64,000 nt of DNA from Fervidobacterium sp. (GTDB lineage: Bacteria > Thermotogota > Thermotogae > Thermotogales > Fervidobacteriaceae), in assembly GCA_026419195.1 (NCBI GenBank), contig JANZZV010000003.1, positions 271,903 through 335,902 on the forward strand, read 5' to 3'. Both the position numbers and the translations under genes were made by a program. The notes under the pieces were generated by a model. The model was not told the origin of the DNA, made no database searches, and was given only the letters and a program-made list of their open reading frames with translations. Positions 1 to 7,689 of this stretch are shown here, one piece after another; position 1 is the stretch's first letter; each line of letters opens with the position of its first letter.

Positions 1-183
1 GCATTGAAAGGTGAATACTGCAACATGTATGAACGTGGTATAATTGACCCGGCAAAGGTCACAAGAAGTGCTCTCCAAAATGCCGCATCAATCGCAGGTA
101 TGTTGTTGACAACCGAAGTTCTTGTTGTTGAAAAACCTGAAGAGAAAAAGGGTGCATCAACTCCTGAAATGCCAGAATATTAA
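1..183 (+). CDS. groL: Chaperonin GroEL, C-terminal fragment
   Basis: The window opens inside this gene; 60 codons and the TAA stop are present. The residues cover the end of the equatorial domain, including the [19 protein letters not shown] and [15 protein letters not shown] segments that are strongly conserved in GroEL. The protein refolds other proteins in the cytoplasm inside a double-ring cage with GroES. The tail ends in [13 protein letters not shown] rather than the Gly-Gly-Met repeats of many mesophilic GroELs. A strong terminator follows directly, so groEL ends its transcription unit. Confidence 0.97.
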   Translation, partial: ALKGEYCNMYERGIIDPAKVTRSALQNAASIAGMLLTTEVLVVEKPEEKKGASTPEMPEY

Positions 184-196
184 TTAACAAAATGAT

Positions 197-235
197 AAAG
201 CCAGGGTGAATTTCCACCCTGGCTTTTTATTTTTT
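197..235 (+). terminator. Rho-independent terminator after groEL
   Basis: A perfect 11-bp stem (198-208 paired with 215-225, AAGCCAGGGTG) with a 6-base loop is followed by a T-rich run (TTTTTATTTTTT). Confidence 0.93.
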
Positions 236-272
236 GTGGTTCTCAATCTACAGCTCAAAAGGAGTTGTTTTT

Positions 273-794
273 ATGCGTGTGAGGCTTTTGGCCGTAACCG
301 ATATTCGTGGGACGATTGCTTTGAGCGAATTTGATAAAATAGACTGGTCAAGTAAAGAAGATAAACAATTTTTTAAAAAGATAACGATGCAATCCGGCGT
401 TGTAATCATGGGACGTAAGACATTCGAAACTATTGGTAAAAAGTTACCTCAAAGAGTTAATGTTGTATTAACTCACAACAGCGAATATGTTTTCGGTGAT
501 CTGTTACCAGACGTAGTATTATCAGGAAATTGTAAGAAAATTTTACAAGATCTTCTCGAACTTGGCTACAACGATGTTTGTGTTATTGGTGGTCAAAGTG
601 TTTTTACACAATTCGTACGCGAAGGCGCTGTAACAGACCTCTACTTAAGTATAGAGCCTATCGTACTTCCAAGTGGAATAAATTTGTTTAGCAATGAAAT
701 ATTGAAAAAGATGGAGTTAAAATTAGAAAATATCTTGAAATTAAACGATAAAGGCACAATAAACGTCCATTACGTGGTAAAAAGAGATGTTTAG
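273..794 (+). CDS. folA: Dihydrofolate reductase, Thermotoga type
   Basis: Cytoplasmic enzyme that reduces dihydrofolate to tetrahydrofolate with NADPH. The 173-aa protein has the family signature MGRKTFETIG, the strand LPQRVNVVLT and the nucleotide-binding VIGGQSVF segment. Its layout (short Met20 region, WSSKEDKQFFKKIT) resembles the dimeric Thermotoga maritima enzyme as I recall it. An upstream ATG at 234 lies inside the terminator T-run; the start at 273 follows an AAAAGGAG ribosome site and gives the usual N-terminus MRVRLLAV. It stands alone between groEL and an EF-G-like gene. Confidence 0.9.
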   Translation: MRVRLLAVTDIRGTIALSEFDKIDWSSKEDKQFFKKITMQSGVVIMGRKTFETIGKKLPQRVNVVLTHNSEYVFGDLLPDVVLSGNCKKILQDLLELGYNDVCVIGGQSVFTQFVREGAVTDLYLSIEPIVLPSGINLFSNEILKKMELKLENILKLNDKGTINVHYVVKRDV

Positions 795-830
795 ACGTAA
801 TGGGTCACTGTGGATTATAAAAGAGATGAT

Positions 831-858
831 TTGAAAAAAGCAAATATTTTGGTAAAAT
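831..858 (+). promoter_or_regulatory. Promoter for the EF-G-like gene
   Basis: TTGAAA (831-836), a 16-base spacer and TAAAAT (853-858), with TGG just before the -10 (extended -10). Transcription would start near 865, about 40 bases before the ATG at 905. Confidence 0.7.
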
Positions 859-904
859 ATACATCAGTGTATCGTTTCCAATAAGCATGCTTGGAGGTGG
901 GGAA

Positions 905-2962
905 ATGGTTTCAAAGGATAAACGAACGGTGGTACTTGTAGGACACAACGGTTCAGGTAAGTCCACTCTCATGGTTGCTGCGTTGAACATGGGTGGATTC
1001 AACGTGACAAGGAAAGAGATCGACTCAGACCCAATTGAGATGCATAGGGGAGCAAGTATAAACTCGCACGTTGGGACATTCAAATTTGAAGGAAAACAGT
1101 ATACGTTTATAGACACTCCTGGTTTCAGTGATTTTATAGGCGAGGTTATAAGCGCTGTATTCGTGTCTGAAAACGTACTTAGTGTGGTTAACGCAACAGC
1201 TGGTGTGGAAATTCAAACAGAAAGAACTTGGTCAATAGCAAACGAAATGGAAAAACCGATAATGGTATTTATCAACCAGATGGATAAAGAAAGGGCAAAC
1301 TTTGAGAATACACTTTCTTCTTTAAAAGAAAGATTTGAAGCAAAGATAGTACCTATCGTCTATCCGATAGGTGAGGAATCAAGTTTTAAAGGTTTTGTTG
1401 ATATACTTTCTGGTAAGGCATACATTTACGATGGAGGAAAATCTAAAGTATCCGAAATACCATCAGAAATAAAAGATAAAATTGACGAATTTAAAATGTC
1501 CATAATGGAAGACATCGTATCACTCGATGATGGCTTGATGGAAAAATACTTTGCAGAAGAACCGATCTCTCCCGCAGAACTAATAAGTGCCCTAAGAAAG
1601 GGGTACATTGAAAGGCAGGTAGTACCAGTACTTGTTGGTTCGGCAGAGAAAAACATAGGTATAGATTTCTTGCTAAGGATAATAAACGACATAGGTGCAA
1701 CACCTCTTGAGGCAAAACCTTACAAAGGTAAACTTGAAAACGGAGACGAAATACAAATAAATCCATCGGAAACAGACCCACTTGTAGGATACACATTCAA
1801 AGCTGTAGTTGATCCATTTGTTGGAAAATTAAGCTTTATAAAGATAATTTCTGGCAATATGAAACCTGGCGATTCGTTTAACAATGTGACAAGAAGCACG
1901 CAAGAAAAAGCTGGACATTTGTATTTTGCCAAAGGTAAAGATACGTACGAAGTAGACGAAGTTTCATGTGGTGACATCGTAGTATTACCAAAACTGAAAG
2001 AAAGTGGTGTCAAAGATACTATCACCCACAAGGATAGAAAACTTACAATCGTTCCTCCAGAATATCCAGAACCAATGATCTCAAAGAGCGTTAATCCAAA
2101 GTCAAAATCTGATATCGATAAGATAAGTAATGGGCTTAGCCGACTTGCAGATTCTGATCCAACATTTGCTTGGGAATTTGATCCAGAGACTTCGGAGACA
2201 GTTATTTCCGGTATTGGTGGTATGCATTTAGATGTAATGGTTGAAAGACTGAAAAACATTTTCGGTGTAGATGTTGAAGTTGGAAAACCGAAGATAGCTT
2301 ACAGAGAAACTATTCTCGGAAAAGCAACATCCGAACACAAGCACAAAAAGCAATCTGGTGGACATGGTCAATATGGGCATGTTAAGATCGAACTTGAACC
2401 AGCAGAGAGAGGCACAGGATTTGAGTTTGTTGATAAAATCGTTGGCGGTGTAATTCCAAGAAACTTCATTCCATCCGTTGAAAAAGGTATCAGAGAAGCT
2501 ATGAAAAAAGGTGTGCTTGCAGCATATCCTGTCGTTGATGTCAGAGTTACGCTTTTTGATGGTTCATATCACGAAGTTGATTCTTCAGACATATCGTTCC
2601 AGATTGCCGCTATTCAAGCATTCAAGAAAGGTATGCAACAAGCAAAGCCTGTCTTACTTGAGCCAGTAATGTATGTTGAAATATTCACACCGGATGAAAA
2701 TGCAGGAGATGTCATGGGAGACATAAGCTCAAGAAGAGGAAGACCCATGGGAATGGAACCAGCCGGTAAAGGTACAACAGTTGTTAAGGCTGAAGTGCCA
2801 CTTGCTGAAATGCTCGATTTTCAAGGAAGATTATCCTCCATTACAAGTGGTAGAGGGTACTTTACCATGAGATTTGCTAAATACGAAGTTGTGCCACCAA
2901 ACATCCAAGAAAAAATAATTGCTGAGCGCAAAAGATACCTTGAAGAACAAGCAGAAGAATAA
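905..2962 (+). CDS. Elongation factor G-like GTPase (EF-G paralogue)
   Basis: A 685-aa five-domain translational GTPase. The G1 loop is GHNGSGKS (residues 13-20) instead of the canonical GHVDAGKT. Switch II reads DTPGF (70-74), with Phe where EF-G has the catalytic His. The base-recognition motif is NQMD (124-127) rather than NKMD. Domains II to V follow, including a domain IV segment (GGHGQYGHVKIELEP) and a terminal domain with SSRRGRPMG. This matches the EF-G2/EF-G-like group more than housekeeping FusA, so it may be a slow or non-canonical GTPase. The start at 905 follows GGAGGTGG; the ATG at 887 has no ribosome site. It is flanked by its own promoter and terminator. Confidence 0.88.
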   Translation: MVSKDKRTVVLVGHNGSGKSTLMVAALNMGGFNVTRKEIDSDPIEMHRGASINSHVGTFKFEGKQYTFIDTPGFSDFIGEVISAVFVSENVLSVVNATAGVEIQTERTWSIANEMEKPIMVFINQMDKERANFENTLSSLKERFEAKIVPIVYPIGEESSFKGFVDILSGKAYIYDGGKSKVSEIPSEIKDKIDEFKMSIMEDIVSLDDGLMEKYFAEEPISPAELISALRKGYIERQVVPVLVGSAEKNIGIDFLLRIINDIGATPLEAKPYKGKLENGDEIQINPSETDPLVGYTFKAVVDPFVGKLSFIKIISGNMKPGDSFNNVTRSTQEKAGHLYFAKGKDTYEVDEVSCGDIVVLPKLKESGVKDTITHKDRKLTIVPPEYPEPMISKSVNPKSKSDIDKISNGLSRLADSDPTFAWEFDPETSETVISGIGGMHLDVMVERLKNIFGVDVEVGKPKIAYRETILGKATSEHKHKKQSGGHGQYGHVKIELEPAERGTGFEFVDKIVGGVIPRNFIPSVEKGIREAMKKGVLAAYPVVDVRVTLFDGSYHEVDSSDISFQIAAIQAFKKGMQQAKPVLLEPVMYVEIFTPDENAGDVMGDISSRRGRPMGMEPAGKGTTVVKAEVPLAEMLDFQGRLSSITSGRGYFTMRFAKYEVVPPNIQEKIIAERKRYLEEQAEE

Positions 2963-2991
2963 TCTAAAGCTAAGTCTAAATATCCTTAATA

Positions 2992-3030
2992 AAAAACCGA
3001 GGCATTTTCTACTGCCTCGGTTTTCATTTT
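2992..3030 (+). terminator. Rho-independent terminator after the EF-G-like gene
   Basis: An AACCGAGGCA / TGCCTCGGTT stem with a short loop (TTTTCTAC) is followed by TTTTCATTTTTT. Confidence 0.92.
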
Positions 3031-3084
3031 TTGTGTATAGGAAACACCACACGTTTAGAAGAATAAATAAATGGAGGTGAACTA

Positions 3085-4026
3085 ATGAAAAAAAGTAACT
3101 TGGTAAAGATACTCTTGGGTATATTCATAGCAATTGTTCTTATATTTATACTCTTTCTCATAGGTTACTCATCTTTCTTAGAAAAACAACTGTATGGCGA
3201 AAAATCAAGCCTTCTTCAGGCATGGAGAAATTACTTAAGTTATCTTTTTTCTCAAATACCGATTGTAAAAAACTTTGTAAAATATGAAAGCCTTGACATA
3301 ATGAGTGCTAAGGAATATTTTGAAAAAATTTACAATCAATATTCTATCCAACTCAACGAAAAATTAAAAGAACTGGAGAAAAAAGAACTGGAAATCGCAG
3401 AAAAATCAAAACAAATTGACAATATACTAAATTCTTTGAAATCAATTGAAGAAAGTTGGAAAGAACAAAGACTGAAAGAAGAATTGAACAAAGTTGAAGA
3501 CATTATAACATTAAAACGACTTCAAGACATAGTCGACACATTTTCTAATTCTGATCCTGCGCAATTGAGAAGATTGATGAGTTCCGATAACATGTCTGTT
3601 GAAACATTAGCAATTGTGCTTTCAAGATTGACACCAGATATAAGAGCAGAAATGATCCAGCAACTTACATCAGCTAACCCAACGAAAGCTGCACAAGTAG
3701 TTGAAAAAATTGGTGGAGTGGACCAGATAATAAGCGAGCTTGACCTTAGAACTGAAAGCTTGAGAAAAACAATAGAGGAAATGGTAACAACCGAAGCAGA
3801 AATTGTCACTCTGAGTGGATTTAGTAAAGGATTATCTGCATTTTTAAAAGAAATGAGCTATGAGCAATTATGGGATTTTATAACAAAGATAAGATCCAAA
3901 CCTGATCTTGTTTTTTACCTTATATCAAGTGTAGACAACCAAACAATGGTAAGGTTACTCAAGGACATAAAGGATAAGGATGAAGAACTGTTTATCCAAA
4001 TAATGAACAAGGGGGCAAAGTTTTGA
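3085..4026 (+). CDS. MotE-like flagellar membrane protein with coiled coil and MgtE-N-like region
   Basis: A 313-aa protein starting with a strong transmembrane helix (about residues 8-28). Next come a short hydrophilic stretch, a Lys/Glu-rich coiled coil (about 90-150), and a helical region (about 155-235) with the FliG/MgtE-N style pattern LRRLMSSDNMS...LSRLTPDIRAEMIQQL. Proteins with this layout (MotE) act as periplasmic chaperones for stator proteins in some flagellated bacteria. Here the gene opens the hook operon, ahead of fliK, and its stop is fused to the fliK start, so a flagellar role is likely. The start follows GGAGGTGA. The exact function is inferred from layout and context. Confidence 0.65.
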   Translation: MKKSNLVKILLGIFIAIVLIFILFLIGYSSFLEKQLYGEKSSLLQAWRNYLSYLFSQIPIVKNFVKYESLDIMSAKEYFEKIYNQYSIQLNEKLKELEKKELEIAEKSKQIDNILNSLKSIEESWKEQRLKEELNKVEDIITLKRLQDIVDTFSNSDPAQLRRLMSSDNMSVETLAIVLSRLTPDIRAEMIQQLTSANPTKAAQVVEKIGGVDQIISELDLRTESLRKTIEEMVTTEAEIVTLSGFSKGLSAFLKEMSYEQLWDFITKIRSKPDLVFYLISSVDNQTMVRLLKDIKDKDEELFIQIMNKGAKF

Positions 4027-7000
4027 GCAATATAGTAAATTTAGCAAAGATCTTTGAGATAGCCAATCCAGAGACGATAAAAACCGTAATAAATAAGATA
4101 CAAAATTCTGCAGACGCGAACGGAAAAACATTCGAAGAGGTTCTGCAGCAAGTTTTTTCACAATTGAATGATGAAAAACTTAAAGAAATTTCTGAAGATA
4201 ACAGCAATGCAATTAATCCAAGTCAAGCAATCGAAAAACAGAAAGGTAAAAATTCCACTTTACAAGCCTCATATGCAGATAAAAACAGCCAAAATCAACA
4301 AGTCTCTGAAAAGCCTGTCAATATTGACAAAGAAAGACCAACCGATATCAAAGATACCGAACAGAATTTAGTTATGGAAAACTCTGAAAGTACAGAAACA
4401 AGTGAAATAAACCAGAAAGATTTCGAAAATGACAATTCTCAGCTAATAAGATTAAATGTCAAAGATGAAAAATCAGGTATAACACAACAGTTACAAAGAT
4501 TTTTCGCACAAAAAATCTATACTACAGATCCAATAGACCAAAAACCTAACACAGACACTGGTGAAAACAAAAAGATGGATTATGTCACAAATTTCGAAAA
4601 TACACCCGAGTACTTGTCAAATAAGCAAAAAACTCTTCCAACCAAAGAACCTTTGCAATCTTTGAAAAGCATGGTAGGTGAGCTAAAAGACCGAACTCAC
4701 ACAAACAGTGGAGAAACTGTCGATTTAGAAAATATATACTTCGAACTTCCCAAAATAACCGAGTATCAAACCGGTAAAGATGCAAAGGTAGATAATCAGA
4801 AAGATACAACTCAACTATCAAATCAAGCAAATAATCCACAGTCACTGAATTTTGGCAATCAACAGAATTACATTAGTTACTCTGAAAACATGTTCAATGC
4901 AATACCAAGTAACATGCATTCTCACTCTCTATATACGAAGGAATCTGACAACAGGATTTCTGAAGATGTATTGCATTCTTACAACGAAATTGTTAATTTA
5001 ATCAAAGAAATGGAAAATCACACAAAGTCCTCCGCACCAAAAAATTCATCAGCTCCCGAAGACACAAGAACTTATGTTCAAATCCATCCACACAATGCTG
5101 AAATGAAAGCGAGTAAAGATGAAATCATTTCTGTTTCTATTGATAAACTCAAAGAAAAATTACCAGTTGCATTAGAATCACCAACGTTTATAAATTCGCA
5201 GTCACAAGGAAAAGATGATGCCCGTTACAAAAATAATATTGGTGATACAAACAACAGTTTAATGGAGACAAACTCAGAGCAAACGTTTAAACTGGTTGGC
5301 GATGCTAGCAAAGAGTTTGGAAAAACCAGCTACGGTAGTTACAATTCACTTGATCAAGACCTCCAGAAATTGAAGCAAATAGTAATAAGCTTTAATTACA
5401 TTGCGATTATTCAGAACAATATCGACAACTTAGATACAGTCAAACCAAACTTGGTCAATTACTCGAATGCTGAGAAATCAAACAAAACCAAGGCGCATGA
5501 TAATACCATCAAGCTAATACCACAAATAACTTCAGAGAACATCCAAAATACTTACAAACCACAAGAAACCTCTAAGAAACTTACTGGAAATTTAACAACT
5601 TCAAATCAACAAAACAACGAAAATGGTTCAATAATAAACAACAAACTACAAGGAGATATCAAAAAAACCAATGGAAATCTAACAATCTTCAATCAACAAA
5701 ACAACGAAAATAACTCAATAGCGAACAGAAAACCACAAGAAATTTATAGGAAAACTAATGAGAATGCAGCTATCTTCAAACAAGAAAACAATGAAAACAA
5801 CTTAACAATAAGCAATAGACTACAAGAAGTTCAAAGAAAAACAGACGAAGATTTGTCGGGACTTGATGTAGAGCCTAAGAGTTATAACAAGATACAGCAA
5901 GTGGATAATAATCATAGATATTTTGTGCATAGCGATACTGTTGAAATGGAAAAAATTCATTCAGTCAACAGCGAAAAAAGAATGCAAGAAGATATAGAAG
6001 TATCGCCCTTAGTACTTGTAAATCAAGCAGGTCAGCAAGCTTTTTCGTTGAAATACAACACATCAGAGGTTGAAAGAAAAAACGATAAATTTTCATCGAC
6101 TGATGTTGTAAACCCAGAAATCACAGACGTCAAGAAAAATGCAGAAAAGCCGAAAGTAGATGAAACTTCTGAATCTAAAACTTTAAACACAAATGAAAAC
6201 ATTGCTGAAGATCTCAAAGAAATTACAAGAGCAAGTGTAACAAATTTAGAAGATCGACGGATTGGTGAGCAAAGACAGCAAAATGAGAGTCAAATTGCAG
6301 ACAATCAATCTGCTTCTCAAACCAAGCAAACAAACGAAAGTAATAAATCTGACCAACGTGGACAACAAACCAAACAAAGTCAGTATAATGATACAAACAA
6401 TCAAGATAGTTTAAGGAAAAGTGCATCCGATTCAACGAAGAATAATATAGAAATAAAATCATTTCATGTAGAGTACAAAGAAAAATCTGAGAATAACGAA
6501 AAAGAAAATACATTAAACGGAGAAAAACCAAAAGTTTCAAATAAGTTTGTTGAAAGGTTAGCCGAATTAACCTACAAATTCTCTGAGCAAAAATTAGAAA
6601 CAGTTTCGAATGTTTTAAATGGAAAATACGAGTTAGCCGAGAGACTACAAGCCTCAAGAAACCTTGAGGAAATATACGAAAAAATACGTGAATTTGGCCT
6701 TTCAAACAGGCTTGAAGAAAGAATCCAAATGAAGCTTGTACCTCAAAATCTCGGTAATCTAGATGTTGAAATGAAAAAGGAAGGTAGACAATTAACTGTG
6801 CTTTTTGTTGCGGAAAATGAACGAGCAAAAGAAATTATAGAGAAAAACATATACGTGCTTCGAGAAAAATTGAGTTCGCTTGATTTTGATGTAAGGAATA
6901 TTGAAATTAGATTAAAGGAAGAAGAAAGATACTATGATCATGAGAAAAATCATCAACAATCAAATCAAAATAACCAAGATGAAAATAGAAGAAGATATAT

Positions 7001-7049
7001 GAAAACAGAGGTGAACGAAGATGATGATGAACGTGAATACGATATCTAA
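4023..7049 (+). CDS. fliK: Flagellar hook-length control protein FliK
   Basis: A very long (1008 aa), low-complexity protein rich in Asn, Gln, Lys, Glu and Ser, ending in a compact domain (about residues 870-985) with the Flg_hook pattern KLVPQNLGNLDVEMKKEG and LREKLSSLDFDVRNIEIRL. FliK is exported during hook growth and switches export specificity when the hook is complete; its flexible middle acts as the ruler. Residues 523-609 hold three tandem 29-residue repeats. The start is TTG, overlapping the previous stop (TTGA), after AAGGGGG. The position before flgD and flgE supports the call. It is much longer than enterobacterial FliK (about 400 aa). Confidence 0.88.
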   Translation: MSNIVNLAKIFEIANPETIKTVINKIQNSADANGKTFEEVLQQVFSQLNDEKLKEISEDNSNAINPSQAIEKQKGKNSTLQASYADKNSQNQQVSEKPVNIDKERPTDIKDTEQNLVMENSESTETSEINQKDFENDNSQLIRLNVKDEKSGITQQLQRFFAQKIYTTDPIDQKPNTDTGENKKMDYVTNFENTPEYLSNKQKTLPTKEPLQSLKSMVGELKDRTHTNSGETVDLENIYFELPKITEYQTGKDAKVDNQKDTTQLSNQANNPQSLNFGNQQNYISYSENMFNAIPSNMHSHSLYTKESDNRISEDVLHSYNEIVNLIKEMENHTKSSAPKNSSAPEDTRTYVQIHPHNAEMKASKDEIISVSIDKLKEKLPVALESPTFINSQSQGKDDARYKNNIGDTNNSLMETNSEQTFKLVGDASKEFGKTSYGSYNSLDQDLQKLKQIVISFNYIAIIQNNIDNLDTVKPNLVNYSNAEKSNKTKAHDNTIKLIPQITSENIQNTYKPQETSKKLTGNLTTSNQQNNENGSIINNKLQGDIKKTNGNLTIFNQQNNENNSIANRKPQEIYRKTNENAAIFKQENNENNLTISNRLQEVQRKTDEDLSGLDVEPKSYNKIQQVDNNHRYFVHSDTVEMEKIHSVNSEKRMQEDIEVSPLVLVNQAGQQAFSLKYNTSEVERKNDKFSSTDVVNPEITDVKKNAEKPKVDETSESKTLNTNENIAEDLKEITRASVTNLEDRRIGEQRQQNESQIADNQSASQTKQTNESNKSDQRGQQTKQSQYNDTNNQDSLRKSASDSTKNNIEIKSFHVEYKEKSENNEKENTLNGEKPKVSNKFVERLAELTYKFSEQKLETVSNVLNGKYELAERLQASRNLEEIYEKIREFGLSNRLEERIQMKLVPQNLGNLDVEMKKEGRQLTVLFVAENERAKEIIEKNIYVLREKLSSLDFDVRNIEIRLKEEERYYDHEKNHQQSNQNNQDENRRRYMKTEVNEDDDEREYDI
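5589..5849 (+). repeat. Three in-frame 87-base tandem repeats inside fliK
   Basis: Units at 5589-5675, 5676-5762 and 5763-5849 each encode 29 residues of the form N-L-T-x-x-N-Q-Q-N-N-E-N-x-S-I ... K-T-N-x. Units 1 and 2 are closest at base level; unit 3 has drifted. Confidence 0.85.
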
Positions 7050-7677
7050 TCTCTTTTCACAAGCGAACGATAGAACAACAAAAAAGGATCTCGATAAAGA
7101 AGCCTTCTTAAGACTTCTTCTGACGCAGTTAAAAAGCCAAGATCCACTTGAACCGATGAAAGATAGAGATTTTGTAGCCCAGATGTCTCAACTTTCTTCA
7201 CTTGAGCAGGTGATGAACATGAGTAAAGCAGTTCAAATGTTTGTTGACAACGCATCACAACTTTACAGAACCCAGGCTGTTTCGATGATAGGCAAAACAG
7301 CCGTAGTAAAAACGAATGTTATCAACGTTCAAAACGGTGTTGCTGAATCAAAGGTGTTTAAACTGGATTCACCTGCTAATATAATCATCAAAATATTTGA
7401 TGAGAATGGAAAACTTGTCAAAGAGGAGAAAATAGGACAAGTCGAAGCAGGGATGAGATTTTTTGCATGGGATGGCAAAGATGAAAAAGGTACAAAAGTA
7501 AAAGATGGAAAATATATTTTCAAAATACTGAAAACTGCAGCAGATGGAAGCTATGAGGAAATACCTTCAATCGAAAGTGGTAAAGTATCAGGTGTGCAGT
7601 TTGATAAAAATAAGATCAATATAGTTGTAAACAATAAAATTTACGATATATCACAAATATCAGAAATTTATGCGTAG
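7021..7677 (+). CDS. flgD: Flagellar hook assembly (capping) protein FlgD
   Basis: A 218-aa FlgD. The N-terminal export region has the family motif LRLLLTQLKSQDPLEPMKDRDFVAQMSQLSSLEQ split over residues 30-65. The C-terminal half is the Ig-like/tudor core with ENGKLVKEE and FAWDGKDEKGTKVKDGKY. FlgD caps the growing hook so that FlgE subunits can insert. The gene overlaps the fliK end by 29 bases; three consecutive ATG codons (7021, 7024, 7027) follow GAGGTGAACG, so the exact first residue is uncertain by two codons. Confidence 0.94.
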   Translation: MMMNVNTISNLFSQANDRTTKKDLDKEAFLRLLLTQLKSQDPLEPMKDRDFVAQMSQLSSLEQVMNMSKAVQMFVDNASQLYRTQAVSMIGKTAVVKTNVINVQNGVAESKVFKLDSPANIIIKIFDENGKLVKEEKIGQVEAGMRFFAWDGKDEKGTKVKDGKYIFKILKTAADGSYEEIPSIESGKVSGVQFDKNKINIVVNNKIYDISQISEIYA

Positions 7678-7689
7678 GGGTGAGTGTAT

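Noticed and set aside
887-889. ATG at 887 as the EF-G-like start
   Set aside because: It lies before the ribosome site GGAGGTGG, which serves the ATG at 905.
1720-2259. Long minus-strand open frame inside the EF-G-like gene
   Set aside because: It lies opposite a clear coding gene, has no ribosome site and reads as an antisense shadow.
5589-5849. Tandem repeats as a CRISPR or mobile element
   Set aside because: The repeats are in frame, imperfect and without spacers; they belong to the FliK coding sequence.
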